A stretch of 64,000 bases of DNA from the NCBI GenBank assembly GCA_963836015.1, contig CAWIIF010000015.1, positions 930,001 through 994,000 on the forward strand. Reading direction: 5' to 3'. Source of the DNA: CAWCDJ01 sp963836015 (GTDB lineage: Bacteria > Acidobacteriota > Terriglobia > Bryobacterales > Bryobacteraceae). A program made the translations under genes and the position numbers. This document shows, one piece after another, positions 26,001 to 34,144 of the stretch. Under the pieces are notes generated by a model. It was not told where the DNA came from, did no database searches, and saw nothing but the letters and a program-made list of their open reading frames with translations. The first letter of the stretch is position 1. Each line of letters opens with the position of its first letter.

Positions 26001-26437
26001 TCGTGAACGCGATCCTCGGCGATTGGGATCTGAGCGGCATCCTTTCCATACAGAGCGGGCAGCCGATCGGCATCAGCCGCCCGTCGGTGAACAACGGAAC
26101 GAGCGCGCACCTAGACAACCCGACGATCGCGCAGTGGTTCAACACGAGCGTCTTCTCGGTGGCGCCGTCCTACACGTTCGGCAACGTCGGTCCGGTATTG
26201 CCTGACGTGCGCACGGCTCCGCAGCGCAGCCTGGACACGGTGCTCGCGAAGAACTTCGGCTTCCACATACGGGAGCGAGTGATTACCGCCCAGTTCCGGT
26301 CCGAATTCTACAACGTCTTCAACCACGCACAATTCGGCGGACCCAACACCAGCGTGTCGTCGTTGAGTTTCGGACAGGTGACTTCGCAGGCGAACAACCC
26401 TCGCGACATTCAGTTCGGGTTGAAGCTGAGTTTCTAG
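23072..26437 (+). CDS. TonB-dependent receptor, Oar/Cna-B-type (carboxypeptidase-regulatory N-terminal domain)
   Basis: The GTG at 23072 follows GGGGGTG and gives a protein of 1121 residues. The signal peptide is HNLLVSLLAIGAFAACLYGQ. A carboxypeptidase-regulatory/Cna-B-like domain follows (VTGVVTDPSGAVIPGAKLTMTNL), then a plug domain (VTTRSIVNLPLNIRDPFALVAL, SRSGSQEILLDGSPDTTPDINRG, VQEFKVQANSFDAQFGRTSGGVVNM). The long beta-barrel ends with FNHAQFGGPN, typical of Oar-like receptors, and with a terminal aromatic (LKLSF). Such proteins import or sense large ligands at the outer membrane. It is followed convergently by a GH31 glycosidase, which suggests oligosaccharide use. The stop codons of the two genes share the bases CTAG. 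Confidence 0.92.
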   Translation: MRHNLLVSLLAIGAFAACLYGQAFNAQVTGVVTDPSGAVIPGAKLTMTNLATGTIHPAVSNAAGIYRFPDLAPSTYRLSCSVTGFKSFEQGPITLQVNQTLEINVALVTGPTSEQVTVSAAPPPLDTESSTLGQVVTTRSIVNLPLNIRDPFALVALTPGVILGSNFGNGGGQDVGRNFFKSDFNVGGGRSGSQEILLDGSPDTTPDINRGVINPPVDSVQEFKVQANSFDAQFGRTSGGVVNMITKSGTNDIHGVAYDFERHSVLDANSFFNNRSGQPKQSFQRHQFGGNAGGPILKGKWFAFGDYEGLRQAYPASTISTVPTALQRSGNFSQTYAANGTPIVVYDPTTLATLADGTRQRTAFPGNVIPSSRLNPVGSAVLGYYPAPNLPGNAITGASNYIFASKSITNSDKYDLRSDANFSANDRMFFRFSRQEDARLVPGSMPLPVGGGRQTFDHYTQAMADYTHILSPSTVAEGSFSFTRGLASQFGRSQGFDLSTLNLPASYVSQVAPQFPVFSPSDAVASSNGSDSFTQFQPRNVWAILGSVAHQRGKHSLKIGGDIRFLHFNEGQNATASGAFSFSRLFTQGPVPTQASTTGGFGVASLLLGDASGGSVNVINPISTQSSYYALYVQDDWRVTQRLTINIGVRWDVGIGDKEKYNRLAYFDPNVVSPVGAAAGLPNLKGALAWIGQGNPSTQQSTDWHNFGPRFGLAYSLDSKTVLRGGYGIFFLPRNVQGNGDGAVEAVRTTTMVASIDGLNPATTMSNPFPSGLLPALNDRNVLANIGTSLAAPIYAFKNGYSQTWSAGVQRQLPWGLVLDAHYWGSKSTRLLTTWNINQLPDVYLSLATHLNDLVTNPFYSQSLGGVLANPTFSRQQSLLPYPQYSGISRVFVPDGNSTYEAGTVQVEKRLSSKMTFLAAYTRSKAIDNVRTPLDVYNRSLEKALSGFDTPNQFRLSGVYNLPFGRDRDYLKSMNRVVNAILGDWDLSGILSIQSGQPIGISRPSVNNGTSAHLDNPTIAQWFNTSVFSVAPSYTFGNVGPVLPDVRTAPQRSLDTVLAKNFGFHIRERVITAQFRSEFYNVFNHAQFGGPNTSVSSLSFGQVTSQANNPRDIQFGLKLSF

Positions 26438-28626
26438 AAACGTACCTCAAGCGGGCGGCCGGTGAACAGCACGGGGCGCACTGCTTCGCCCATCCGGATG
26501 TTCATTCTTCGCTCGAGCGGCGCGAGCATCCGGGAGCCGCGGGCGAGGCGGAGGGAAAGCGCCCGCCGCTCCTCGCTCCATTCCATGTCGATCCCCATCC
26601 ACTCGCCCTTGCGGTACTGGAACGATTCGCCGTCGTCCTCGTATAGCAGAAACGAGCCCGCGGCCCCGGGATACACGCGGAGCTCCAGAGGCTCATCCAC
26701 CTGCTCGCCGGTGTACTGCTTCACAGGACCGAGCGGCAGGATGGCGCCGGCGCGGACATAGAGCGGCATGGTTTCGAGATCGACCTGGCGGACGAGGTCG
26801 CGGCCGCCCTCGTGGCGCTCGCCGGTCCAGAAGTCGTACCAGACGCCGGCCGGCAGATAGAGCGTGCGCTCCGACGCGCCCTGCTCCACCACCGGAGCGA
26901 CCAGCACGTCGCGGCCCCACAGGTATTGATCGCCACGCGCGACCGCCAGCGGGTCGCCGGGATAGTGCAGCCACATGGCGCGAATCACCGGCATCCCGGT
27001 CAGCGTGCATTCGTGGACCGCGCTGTAGAGATACGGAAGCATGCGGTAGCGCAGCTCGAGGTACTTGCGGCAGATTGGCTCGACCGCGGCGTTGTGCAGT
27101 TGCGAGGGATCCGGCAGGGCCGCGCCATTGTAATTAGTGGTCTCGATCGGGCCGAGGTCGCCGGTGTTCCATCCCCAGGGGAGCCGCAGCTTCCAGTTGC
27201 GGCCGTGCGATCGGAACAGCGGGTTGAACGCGCCGAACTGGAACCATCGCACGTAGAGCTCGGCGGTGAACTCCTTGGTGGGGACGAAGCCGCCGATGTC
27301 CGTTCCCCAATAGGGAATCCCCGTCAGCCCGGTGTTGATGGCGATGGGCACATGGACCCTCAGAGTTTCCCACGTGGAGTAGACGTCGCCCGACCACAGG
27401 AAGGAAGCGTAGCGCTGCATTCCGGCGTACCCGTTGCGATGCAGGGCGAAGGGGCGCTGGTTGGGGCGGTCGAGCTGCGGCGCATCCCAGTACATGCGAT
27501 TGCGAACCAGGCGCGAAGCGATGTCGAGCGGATCGCCTTCGTCGGGCCACCAACCGTCCACGCCCGTCGCGAAGACCGGCTCGTGCAGCTTCCAATAGCA
27601 GCTCGGCTGCTCTTCGGCGGGACGGTTCGGGTCGCACGGGTCGTGCACCGTGCCGCGCATGGAGCGCGCGCGAATCACGGCGTGCAGGACCACCTTGAAG
27701 TGCTCCCGGTGCAGCTCGTCGAACATCTCCTTGGGATCGGGGAAGACCTTGCTGTTGAACGACCATTCGCCGTTGTTGGTGTTCCAGCCGGACGGACAGA
27801 AACCGGTGCCGAGGTAGATGAGGGTGTCGCACGGCAGCTTCTTCTCGCGGAATGTGCGGGCCTCGTCGAGAATCTCCTCGCGGCTGGAGAGGGTGCGGTG
27901 CGACTGCTGGTATCCGAAGGTCCACAGAGCCGGCAACTCGGCATGTCCGGTGAGCCGCGCGTACTCGGCCATGATGACGGAAGGCTCCCGGGAAGCCACT
28001 ACGAACAGATCGAGCGGCAGTGCCGCGGCAGGAGTGGCCGGCTGGAACCGGCTCTCCCCGCCGGTGAAGTCGAAAGTGCCGAAGGGCTGGTGGAAGAACA
28101 TAGCCCAGCCGCCGGTGCCGATCAGCCAGGGGATGGGGACGCGTCCGCCGTGAGTCCGAAGCTGGTAGCCGCCCTGCCCGCTGTGCATACGGTCTGTGGA
28201 TCCGCGCCGGTCGAACTGCGGGCCGCCTTCGCCGAGACCGAGCAGTGGAGACTCGCCCGTCGGGAATGTTACAGAGCCCGTCTCCGGATCGATCCGCAGA
28301 TGCTGGACGGCTTCGCCGCGGACGGTGAACCCAAGCGGGTCGGGCGCGAAGTCGACGCGCAGCGAGCCGTGCTGAACGGTCCGCGCGCGGGCGTTGCGGA
28401 TTTTGGAGAGCGGCGCACCCCACGCGGTTCGGACTAGCGAGCCGTCCGCGGGCACGGCCGTAACGCGGCCATCCTGTAGCGGGTAGACCGTGAGGCGAAC
28501 CGTGTGCGGGCTGACGGGCGCGATCTGGATTTCGACAGCGCGGCCGGCGACGTGGATCGCCGGCTCCGCCGCACGGGCCGCAAGCGCCGCCCCGGCGGCA
28601 AACAGCTCTCTTCGATTGAAGCGCAT
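26434..28626 (-). CDS. Glycoside hydrolase family 31 (alpha-glucosidase/alpha-xylosidase type), exported
   Basis: The ATG at 28626 gives 730 residues starting with a Tat-like leader (MRFNRRELFAAGAALAARAAEP). The GH31 barrel is clear: WTFGYQQSHRTLSSREEI, the nucleophile Asp in GVDGWWPDEGDP, and the acid/base region YASFLWSGDVYSTWETL. The C-terminal sheet domains contain YLPAGVWYDFWTGE and PLYVRAGAILPLG. The enzymes release alpha-linked glucose or xylose from oligosaccharides. The sequence shows neither specificity directly; the WWPDEG form of the nucleophile motif is common in bacterial members of unknown specificity. The open frame continuing upstream to 29145 is not coding. It is likely part of the glycan locus with the TonB receptor and the FAD enzyme. 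Confidence 0.9.
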   Translation of the reverse strand: MRFNRRELFAAGAALAARAAEPAIHVAGRAVEIQIAPVSPHTVRLTVYPLQDGRVTAVPADGSLVRTAWGAPLSKIRNARARTVQHGSLRVDFAPDPLGFTVRGEAVQHLRIDPETGSVTFPTGESPLLGLGEGGPQFDRRGSTDRMHSGQGGYQLRTHGGRVPIPWLIGTGGWAMFFHQPFGTFDFTGGESRFQPATPAAALPLDLFVVASREPSVIMAEYARLTGHAELPALWTFGYQQSHRTLSSREEILDEARTFREKKLPCDTLIYLGTGFCPSGWNTNNGEWSFNSKVFPDPKEMFDELHREHFKVVLHAVIRARSMRGTVHDPCDPNRPAEEQPSCYWKLHEPVFATGVDGWWPDEGDPLDIASRLVRNRMYWDAPQLDRPNQRPFALHRNGYAGMQRYASFLWSGDVYSTWETLRVHVPIAINTGLTGIPYWGTDIGGFVPTKEFTAELYVRWFQFGAFNPLFRSHGRNWKLRLPWGWNTGDLGPIETTNYNGAALPDPSQLHNAAVEPICRKYLELRYRMLPYLYSAVHECTLTGMPVIRAMWLHYPGDPLAVARGDQYLWGRDVLVAPVVEQGASERTLYLPAGVWYDFWTGERHEGGRDLVRQVDLETMPLYVRAGAILPLGPVKQYTGEQVDEPLELRVYPGAAGSFLLYEDDGESFQYRKGEWMGIDMEWSEERRALSLRLARGSRMLAPLERRMNIRMGEAVRPVLFTGRPLEVRF

Positions 28627-28788
28627 GGCAGGCGCTTCCGAGCGTAAGACATCGCACCGTGCCGCGCAAGTGCGGCCCGCCAAACCGCGCCAAACTCCGC
28701 CATCCGTCGAGCGGCGAGCCTTTGCGAGTTCTCTTTCTGCGCGTGCGGCGTCTGAGCAAGTGGCGGAAAACGCCGGAAAGGATTTCAA

Positions 28789-29235
28789 ATGAAAATTCTC
28801 AGTTCCAAACTCGGTCTCCTTGCCGCGACCGGTCTGATGGCAGCCATGTTTGTCACCACGGCCTCCGCGCAGCAAACCAATCTCATGCGGGTTCAAATCC
28901 CGTTCGCCTTCCTGGCCGGCGACCGCACCATGCCTGCCGGCGATTACATGGTGAAATTCGAGCCCAACTTCAACCTCATCGACCTTGTGCCCATGCAGGG
29001 GACTACTACTCTTCGCGTGCTGATGAAACAGGATTTCGTGAAGCGCCCGAAGGATGGCGGCAAGCTCGGCCTTCTCACCTTCGCCAAGTACGGCGACCGG
29101 CTGGTCCTGCGGGGCGTCTGGGCGAGCGGCGACCGCGAGGGGCACGAAGTGAAGACGTCCAAGGCGGAAATCGAGCTGGCACGCAGCACGGGTGCAACTC
29201 CGGGAGCCGCGGACAACGCCGTAATGATTCAGTAG
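28789..29235 (+). CDS. Small secreted protein of unknown function
   Basis: The product of 148 residues has a textbook signal peptide (MKILSSKLGLLAATGLMAAMFVTTASAQ) and a good Shine-Dalgarno (GGAAAGGA) ahead of the ATG. The mature domain has VQIPFAFLAGDRTMPAGDYMVKFEPNF, GTTTLRVLMKQDF and KLGLLTFAKYGDRLVLRGVW. Proteins with the pattern 'IPFxFxAGxxxLPAGxY' are abundant in Acidobacteriota and are usually annotated as hypothetical. It is probably a beta-rich periplasmic or secreted protein. It is transcribed divergently from the GH31 gene, and its stop faces the convergent HTH-TPR regulator with 7 nt between. Confidence 0.8.
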   Translation: MKILSSKLGLLAATGLMAAMFVTTASAQQTNLMRVQIPFAFLAGDRTMPAGDYMVKFEPNFNLIDLVPMQGTTTLRVLMKQDFVKRPKDGGKLGLLTFAKYGDRLVLRGVWASGDREGHEVKTSKAEIELARSTGATPGAADNAVMIQ

Positions 29236-29242
29236 ACCGGTC

Positions 29243-30709
29243 TCAAGCGAGCGACTTCAACAGTTCCTCGAACCGCGGGTGCGCGCGGATCGAATCCAGG
29301 TTCCCGTCGTTCTCGTACCACGCTTTCTGCTTCAGACCGCCTGCCGCGGCCTTGGAGAGACACTCCAGGGCCGCTTCACCCATCCCCAGCATGGCAAAGA
29401 TGCAGCCCACGTTATAGAGCAGCATGGGATCGTCCGGCCGGATTTCGAGTGCACGCTGGGCGGCCTGCCGTCCGCGTTCCGTTTCTCCCAGTGCCACGAG
29501 GCCATTTGCCGACATGTACATCGCGCGCGCATCGTCGGGGTATAGCCGGAGGTGCCGCCGCGCGAGATCTACGCCCTTACGGCGCGCCGCCGCGGCATCG
29601 TTCGCCTGGCCCAGCGCGTCATAGACCTGCGCGACCAGCAGGGGCGGCTGATAGTCCTCCGGCCGCGCTGCCATGGCTTGCTCGTAGAGGTCCGCGGCCT
29701 TTGCGAATTGCCTCAGCGTGAAGCACTGCCGCGCATAGAAGTAGTTCGCCTCGAACAGCCCGGGATCGATCTGAAGGGCTGTTTCGAACGCCGTTTCAGC
29801 CTCCTGGTTGTGTCCATCGAGCGAAAGAGTCAGGCCGCGCGAGGCCTGCGCCTGCGCACAGCGGCTGTCCAACTCCACCGCCTTCGCGCTGGCCCACTCC
29901 GCCTGCTCGCGAAGCGCCTCGGTGCGATCCGAATAGAGATACAGGTACGACCAGCAGTCGGCCAGCCCGGCATATGCCTTGGCCGACTCCGGATTGATCT
30001 CCATAGCCCGCAAAAACAGCTGCAGGGCCCATTCCATCGCCTGGGGGCTGAACTGATAATAGTAGGCGCGGCCGCGGCGGTAGCACTCTTCGGCCTCGAG
30101 GCCGGCGGCCGGCACCGGCGCGAGCGTCCGGCCAAAAGCTTCGGCCACGCGCTTCGCGATCTCGTCCTGGATGGCGAAGACCTCGCTCAACTCGCGATCG
30201 TACTGTTCCGACCAGAGCTGAAAGCCGGTCTCCGCCTCGGTGAGGCGTACTCCGATGCGCAGGCGGTTGCCGGCTTTCCGCACGCTGCCTTCGAGCAGGC
30301 TGCCTACTCCCAACCGCTTGCTGAAGTCGCGCAACCCGGGGCCCGCGGCCGTAGTGTGGAAGGACGCGCTGCGGGAGACTACGCGCAGTCCCGGGATGCG
30401 GCCCAGCGCGTCGATCATCTCTTCGGCCATACCGTCGCAAAAATACTGCTGGTCCTTCTCGGGGCTCAGGTCGGCGAAGGGCAGCACTGCGACCGAGAGG
30501 CTCTGCCGCGGTTGCAGTTCCACGCCCCGCTTGGACCACCACGCGTCCAGCTCGGACTTGTACGCGTACACCGACCCCAGCTTGTCGTGGCGCAGGCGGT
30601 GCACGGGAAGGCTCTCTTCGCGCTCCCAACGCTGCACCGTGCGTGCGCCGCGCTTGAGGTAGGCGGCAATCTCCTTCCAGGAATCGAGACGATCAGACGG
30701 ACGAATCAT
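29243..30709 (-). CDS. Cytoplasmic HTH regulator with TolB/FlgO-like domain and TPRs
   Basis: The product of 488 residues starts with an excisionase/MerR-like helix-turn-helix (DSWKEIAAYLKRGARTVQRWEREESLPVHR, then VYAYKSELDAWW). A domain beginning VAVLPFADLSPEKDQQYFCDGMAEEM follows; it is homologous to the same region of the CadC-like protein at 5347-7251 (compare GSLLEGSVRKAGNRLRIGVRL with GIVEGSVARSGNRVRI). TPR repeats continue to the end. No transmembrane helix is visible, so unlike the first protein it is probably cytoplasmic. It is a probable transcription regulator whose target is unknown. Its divergent neighbour is tadA, separated by 61 bp. Confidence 0.82.
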   Translation of the reverse strand: MIRPSDRLDSWKEIAAYLKRGARTVQRWEREESLPVHRLRHDKLGSVYAYKSELDAWWSKRGVELQPRQSLSVAVLPFADLSPEKDQQYFCDGMAEEMIDALGRIPGLRVVSRSASFHTTAAGPGLRDFSKRLGVGSLLEGSVRKAGNRLRIGVRLTEAETGFQLWSEQYDRELSEVFAIQDEIAKRVAEAFGRTLAPVPAAGLEAEECYRRGRAYYYQFSPQAMEWALQLFLRAMEINPESAKAYAGLADCWSYLYLYSDRTEALREQAEWASAKAVELDSRCAQAQASRGLTLSLDGHNQEAETAFETALQIDPGLFEANYFYARQCFTLRQFAKAADLYEQAMAARPEDYQPPLLVAQVYDALGQANDAAAARRKGVDLARRHLRLYPDDARAMYMSANGLVALGETERGRQAAQRALEIRPDDPMLLYNVGCIFAMLGMGEAALECLSKAAAGGLKQKAWYENDGNLDSIRAHPRFEELLKSLA

Positions 30710-30770
30710 CCACTTTCTATTCTGACGCGAGCCGGCCCAAAAGGCATCGAGTTCGAACTACCATGAGCTA

Positions 30771-31226
30771 ATGAACGCCGATGAGCACTTCATGCAGGAA
30801 GCCCTGCGGCTGGCGCGCGAAGGCGCGGGCGGCGAAGAGGTTCCGGTCGGCGCTGTGGTCGTGATTGGGGGTGAAATTGCGGGAAGCGCCTGGAACGCGC
30901 CGATCGGCCGCAACGATCCCACCGCCCATGCCGAAATTCTGGCCATCCGCGAGGCCGCGGTGAAGACCGGCAACTACCGGCTCCCCGGGTCGACGCTCTA
31001 CTGCACCCTCGAACCCTGCGTTATGTGCGCGGGAGCACTAATCGCCGCACGCGTCGACCGCCTGGTCTTCGGCACCCGCGACCTGCGCTTCGGCGGAGTA
31101 CGCAGCAAGTTCCAACTGGCCGATTCCGACATCCTCAATCACCGGCTGGAGGTGGTTGAGGGTATCCTCGCGCCGGAATGCGTCGAACTCCTCCGCACGT
31201 TCTTCGAATCCCGCCGCTCCGCGTGA
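30771..31226 (+). CDS. tadA: tRNA-specific adenosine deaminase TadA
   Basis: The product of 151 residues is of normal length for TadA. The zinc/catalytic residues are present: His53-Ala-Glu55 in PTAHAEILAIREA, and Cys83/Cys86 in TLEPCVMCAGAL. The substrate-binding loop NAPIGRNDPTAHAE, the FGTRDLRFGGVRS segment and the final helical tail are as expected. It converts A34 of tRNA-Arg(ACG) to inosine and is normally essential. It stands alone between two minus-strand genes. Guanine or cytosine deaminase paralogues are possible but the NAPI-NDPTAHAE context strongly favours TadA. Confidence 0.93.
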   Translation: MNADEHFMQEALRLAREGAGGEEVPVGAVVVIGGEIAGSAWNAPIGRNDPTAHAEILAIREAAVKTGNYRLPGSTLYCTLEPCVMCAGALIAARVDRLVFGTRDLRFGGVRSKFQLADSDILNHRLEVVEGILAPECVELLRTFFESRRSA

Positions 31227-31229
31227 TTT

Positions 31230-32369
31230 TCAGTACCGAAACGTCGCCGCCGCCGGCGCGCGATCGGGAACCGCTTCCGGTGGTACGGCGATCACCGTCC
31301 CGCTCCGCTCGAGAGTCTGAATGGCCGCGAGGTCGACCAGGTCTTGGTCGCCAGGCTGCGCGGGCTCATGCACCGCGACCTCCCGGGTAGCCGGATCGAA
31401 ACGTCCCCACACCCGGGGGCCGGCGGCGACCAGGAGAGAATTCACACGTCCATCGGCCGACGCCTTCACCACTTCCGACAGATCGCTCGTGGCGCGTCCC
31501 GTGGGCTTCAAGTTGTGGAAGTCCCTGGCCAGCTCATCCCGGCGCGACTGGACCTGTGGTTCCAGAACGGACCAGGCGGCTGCGCGAAGCTCGTCGTCCC
31601 GAAGTTGCTCCGGGTTCCCGGAGATGCCTGCCTGCTCCAGGCCGGGGTACGAGTTGGCCTCCCGATAGATCGGCAGAAGATAATCGACGGAGGCGACGAC
31701 CATCGGTGCGGTCTGCCCGGCAAGGACTTCCCGCAGGGTGCGCTCCAGCCTGCGAAAGCGTATCAGCATCCGCGACTTATCTGTTTCCGCGCCTGCCGGA
31801 TTGCCGTGCACCACCCTTACCGGCTGCGAGCCGTTGCCGGCCGAATGCGCCTGTCGTTGGGGTTCCGGCAGATCTTCCTGCGCGGTTACAATCTCCTGCG
31901 CTTCCTTCGGCAGATCCACGGCCGATTGAGTGAAACGATCGCAGTGCAACAGACGGACGCTCTTCTGGCTAAGCGCCAGGACGTAAAAGCGTTCGTCCTC
32001 GACTGCGACCCGCAAGAGCGGCATGATCTGAAAGCGGTCTGTGACCACTACCTGATCGTCCAACTCCAGGGGCAAGCGGAACGTCCGGAAGTCGTCGATC
32101 GAGCGGTAGATCGCCAGTCCGGCGTTTTGATACTCCCAGAAGAAGTGGTCGTCAGTCAGCTTCCGGAGCGGCGCCAGCATCTCCCGGATGCGGCCCGCCG
32201 ACACGCCCAGGCGCTGCAGTTGATCGTCGGCGTCGCGAATGTGATTTTTGAAACGGATGATCTCCTGTGTAGGGGGGCCGGTTCGACGAACAGGCATGAA
32301 GATCGAAATACAGGGTTCCCGCCGGTGGCTTCCCAGCGCGACCAGGTCCGCGATGCGTACCGAGTCCAT
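31230..32369 (-). CDS. baeRF-like protein (bacterial release-factor-1-like fold)
   Basis: The product of 379 residues resembles bacterial archaeo-eukaryotic release factor (baeRF) family proteins. It has an opening CISIFMPVRRTGPPTQEIIRFKNHIRDADDQL, a central LPLLRV-like strand (QIMPLLRVAVEDERFYVLALSQKSVRLLHCDRF), then RRLERTLREVLAGQTAPMVVASVDYLLPIYREANSYPGL, and a final domain with RVWGRFDPATREVAVHEP. These proteins resemble eRF1/Pelota domains 2-3. Their roles are poorly known and ribosome rescue or hibernation has been suggested. A GGAGG precedes the start. It is divergent from the hydrogenase operon with 181 bp between, a hint of shared control under low oxygen or starvation (inference). 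Confidence 0.7.
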   Translation of the reverse strand: MDSVRIADLVALGSHRREPCISIFMPVRRTGPPTQEIIRFKNHIRDADDQLQRLGVSAGRIREMLAPLRKLTDDHFFWEYQNAGLAIYRSIDDFRTFRLPLELDDQVVVTDRFQIMPLLRVAVEDERFYVLALSQKSVRLLHCDRFTQSAVDLPKEAQEIVTAQEDLPEPQRQAHSAGNGSQPVRVVHGNPAGAETDKSRMLIRFRRLERTLREVLAGQTAPMVVASVDYLLPIYREANSYPGLEQAGISGNPEQLRDDELRAAAWSVLEPQVQSRRDELARDFHNLKPTGRATSDLSEVVKASADGRVNSLLVAAGPRVWGRFDPATREVAVHEPAQPGDQDLVDLAAIQTLERSGTVIAVPPEAVPDRAPAAATFRY

Positions 32370-32423
32370 GAGGGCCTCCTGATTCCAGGTTAACGAAGAT
32401 CCTCGGGCGCGTCGGCGTTTTAA

Positions 32424-32441
32424 ATGTACCGGTTCCTACAT
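32424..32441. promoter_or_regulatory. Inverted repeat in the baeRF/hydrogenase divergent region
   Basis: ATGTA, 8 nt and TACAT form a perfect 5-8-5 palindrome in a locally AT-rich patch. It is centred in the 181-bp space between the divergent genes, suitable for a dimeric regulator. It matches neither an FNR nor a CRP consensus. Confidence 0.3.
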
Positions 32442-32550
32442 GTTCCCCCGAAGGTTGTTGCCGGCCGCACAGAGGCGCGGCAGCGGAGATTGCCCACCCT
32501 GCGGTGGTCCGCTAGGATCGGAGCGAAGAAGCAGCCATGGCGCTGCCGCC

Positions 32551-33699
32551 GTGCGATGGATTCTGGAGCGTGAACATTTCGACCGTGTGCTCGAGGCCCT
32601 GGGGCAGAAGGGCTATCGTGTGTTGGGCCCGACGGTGCTTGACGGATCGATCGTTTACGGCGACGTGTCTTCGGCGTCCGACCTCCCCGTGGGCTGGACC
32701 GACGAACAGGAGGGCGGCACCTACCGCTTGCGCCGGCGCGGCGACGAGGCCCTGTTCGGCTTCGTCGTGGGGCCGCACTCCGCCAAGCAGTTCTTCCATC
32801 CGCCGGCGGTCCGCTTATGGCAGGCGGAACGGGCGGAGCAGCTATTCCAGATCGAAGAATGCCGGCCCGACGTCCAGAAGGTCGCTCTCATCGGCGTGCG
32901 CTCCTGCGATCTTCACGCCATCGCCGTTCAGGACCGGGTGTTCCTCGAAGGGCCTTTCGTCGATCAGTGGTACCGAGCACGGCGCGAGGCCGCGTTCCTG
33001 ATTGCCATCAACTGCGGCAAGGCCGGTGGAACCTGCTTCTGCGTTTCCATGAACACCGGCCCGAAGGCCGTCTCCGGCTTCGACCTCGCGCTTACCGAAA
33101 TCCTGCAGGATAGCCGCCACTACTTTGTGATCGAGGCCGGCTCGGAGCGGGGCGCCGCGATCCTCCGCGAAGTGCCCTGCCGTGCCGCGCGGCAGGACGA
33201 GGAAGAGGCGGCGGAACTGGTGGTCCGGCGGACGGCCGGCCAGATGGGGCGCACGATGGACACCACCGGCATCAAGGACCTGCTCTATCGCAACTACGAG
33301 CACCCGCGGTGGGAGAATGTCGCGGAGCGGTGCCTGGCATGCACCAACTGCACGATGGTCTGCCCTACGTGCTTCTGCACGACGGTGGAAGATTCGGCGG
33401 ATCTCACAGGCGGCCGCGCGGAACGCTGGCAGAAATGGGATTCCTGCTTCACGATGGACTTTTCCTATATCCACGGCGGCAGTGTGCGGTCTTCGACGAA
33501 GGCCCGCTACCGGCAGTGGATGACCCACAAGCTGGCCACCTGGATCGACCAGTTCGGCTCCTCCGGCTGCGTGGGCTGCGGCCGGTGCATCACCTGGTGT
33601 CCGGTAGCCATCGACATCACCGAGGAGGTGCGGGCCATCCGCGAATCGGAGCGTCCGCCGGCCGTAGCGGCCCGGAGAGAGAGGCATGGAGAGTCTTGA
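32551..33699 (+). CDS. hydB: Group 3b [NiFe]-hydrogenase, iron-sulfur beta subunit (HydB/HyhB-like)
   Basis: The GTG at 32551 yields a product of 382 residues starting VRWILEREHFDRVLEAL, as expected for the family. The subunit carries the 4Fe-4S clusters that connect hydrogenase to the flavin subunit. Cluster motifs are CLACTNCTMVCPTCFC at residue 261 and CVGCGRCITWCPVAID at residue 340, with further cysteines at about residues 110 and 160 (RSCDLH, TCFCVSMNTGP). The open frame upstream to 32440 is in the promoter region and unlikely to be translated. It is the first gene of the operon. An ATG at 32537 lies in another frame and is ignored. Confidence 0.9.
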   Translation: MRWILEREHFDRVLEALGQKGYRVLGPTVLDGSIVYGDVSSASDLPVGWTDEQEGGTYRLRRRGDEALFGFVVGPHSAKQFFHPPAVRLWQAERAEQLFQIEECRPDVQKVALIGVRSCDLHAIAVQDRVFLEGPFVDQWYRARREAAFLIAINCGKAGGTCFCVSMNTGPKAVSGFDLALTEILQDSRHYFVIEAGSERGAAILREVPCRAARQDEEEAAELVVRRTAGQMGRTMDTTGIKDLLYRNYEHPRWENVAERCLACTNCTMVCPTCFCTTVEDSADLTGGRAERWQKWDSCFTMDFSYIHGGSVRSSTKARYRQWMTHKLATWIDQFGSSGCVGCGRCITWCPVAIDITEEVRAIRESERPPAVAARRERHGES

Positions 33700-34144
33700 A
33701 CGCATCCTAACCGAACACCCGTTTTTCCGCGATCTGCAGCCGCGCTACCTGGGGCTGCTGACGGGGTGCGCGTCGAACGCGCGCTTCTCCGCGGGGCAGT
33801 TCATTTTTCGCGAAGGTGAGGAAGCCAACCAGTTCTACCTGATCCGCCAGGGCAATGTGGGACTCGAGATTTACTCTCCCCACGGAGGGCCCATCATGGT
33901 CCAGACACTGGCGGACGGCGACATTCTGGGCTGGTCGTGGCTCTTCCCGCCTTACCGCTGGAGGTTCGACGCGCGAGCCGTCATCGCGACGCGCGCCATC
34001 GCTCTCGACGGGGCCTGCCTTCGAAAGAAATCGGAGCAGGATCACGAGCTGGCACTGGAGCTTCTGAAACGCTTCTCGGTGATCGTCGAAGAGAGGCTGC
34101 AGGCCACCAGGCTGCAGCTGCTGAACGTCTACGAGGTTCGCTGA
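33686..34144 (+). CDS. Cyclic-nucleotide-binding domain protein embedded in the hydrogenase operon
   Basis: The product of 152 residues is a single cyclic-nucleotide-binding (CRP/FNR-type) domain. It shows HPFFRDL, FSAGQFIFREGEEANQFYLIRQGNVGLEI and VQTLADGDILGWSWLFPPYRWRFDARAV. The phosphate-binding PRR-type segment is replaced by PPYRWRFDARA. A C-terminal helix follows but there is no helix-turn-helix. It therefore cannot bind DNA as CRP does; it may be a ligand sensor or a subunit acting on the hydrogenase. It overlaps hydB by 14 nt and hydG by 1 nt (TGATG), so its stoichiometric production is likely. Similar genes inside other group 3b operons are, to my knowledge, known. Confidence 0.85.
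   Translation: MESLERILTEHPFFRDLQPRYLGLLTGCASNARFSAGQFIFREGEEANQFYLIRQGNVGLEIYSPHGGPIMVQTLADGDILGWSWLFPPYRWRFDARAVIATRAIALDGACLRKKSEQDHELALELLKRFSVIVEERLQATRLQLLNVYEVR

Noticed and set aside
30771..31226. Cytidine or guanine deaminase instead of TadA
   Set aside because: The NDPTAHAE loop, the PCVMC zinc motif and the length match tRNA adenosine deaminase best.
32440..32550. Upstream extension of hydB and an out-of-frame ATG at 32537 with a purine-rich leader
   Set aside because: The family N-terminus starts near VRWILEREH, so the GTG at 32551 fits. A frameshift was considered but the protein is full-length without it.
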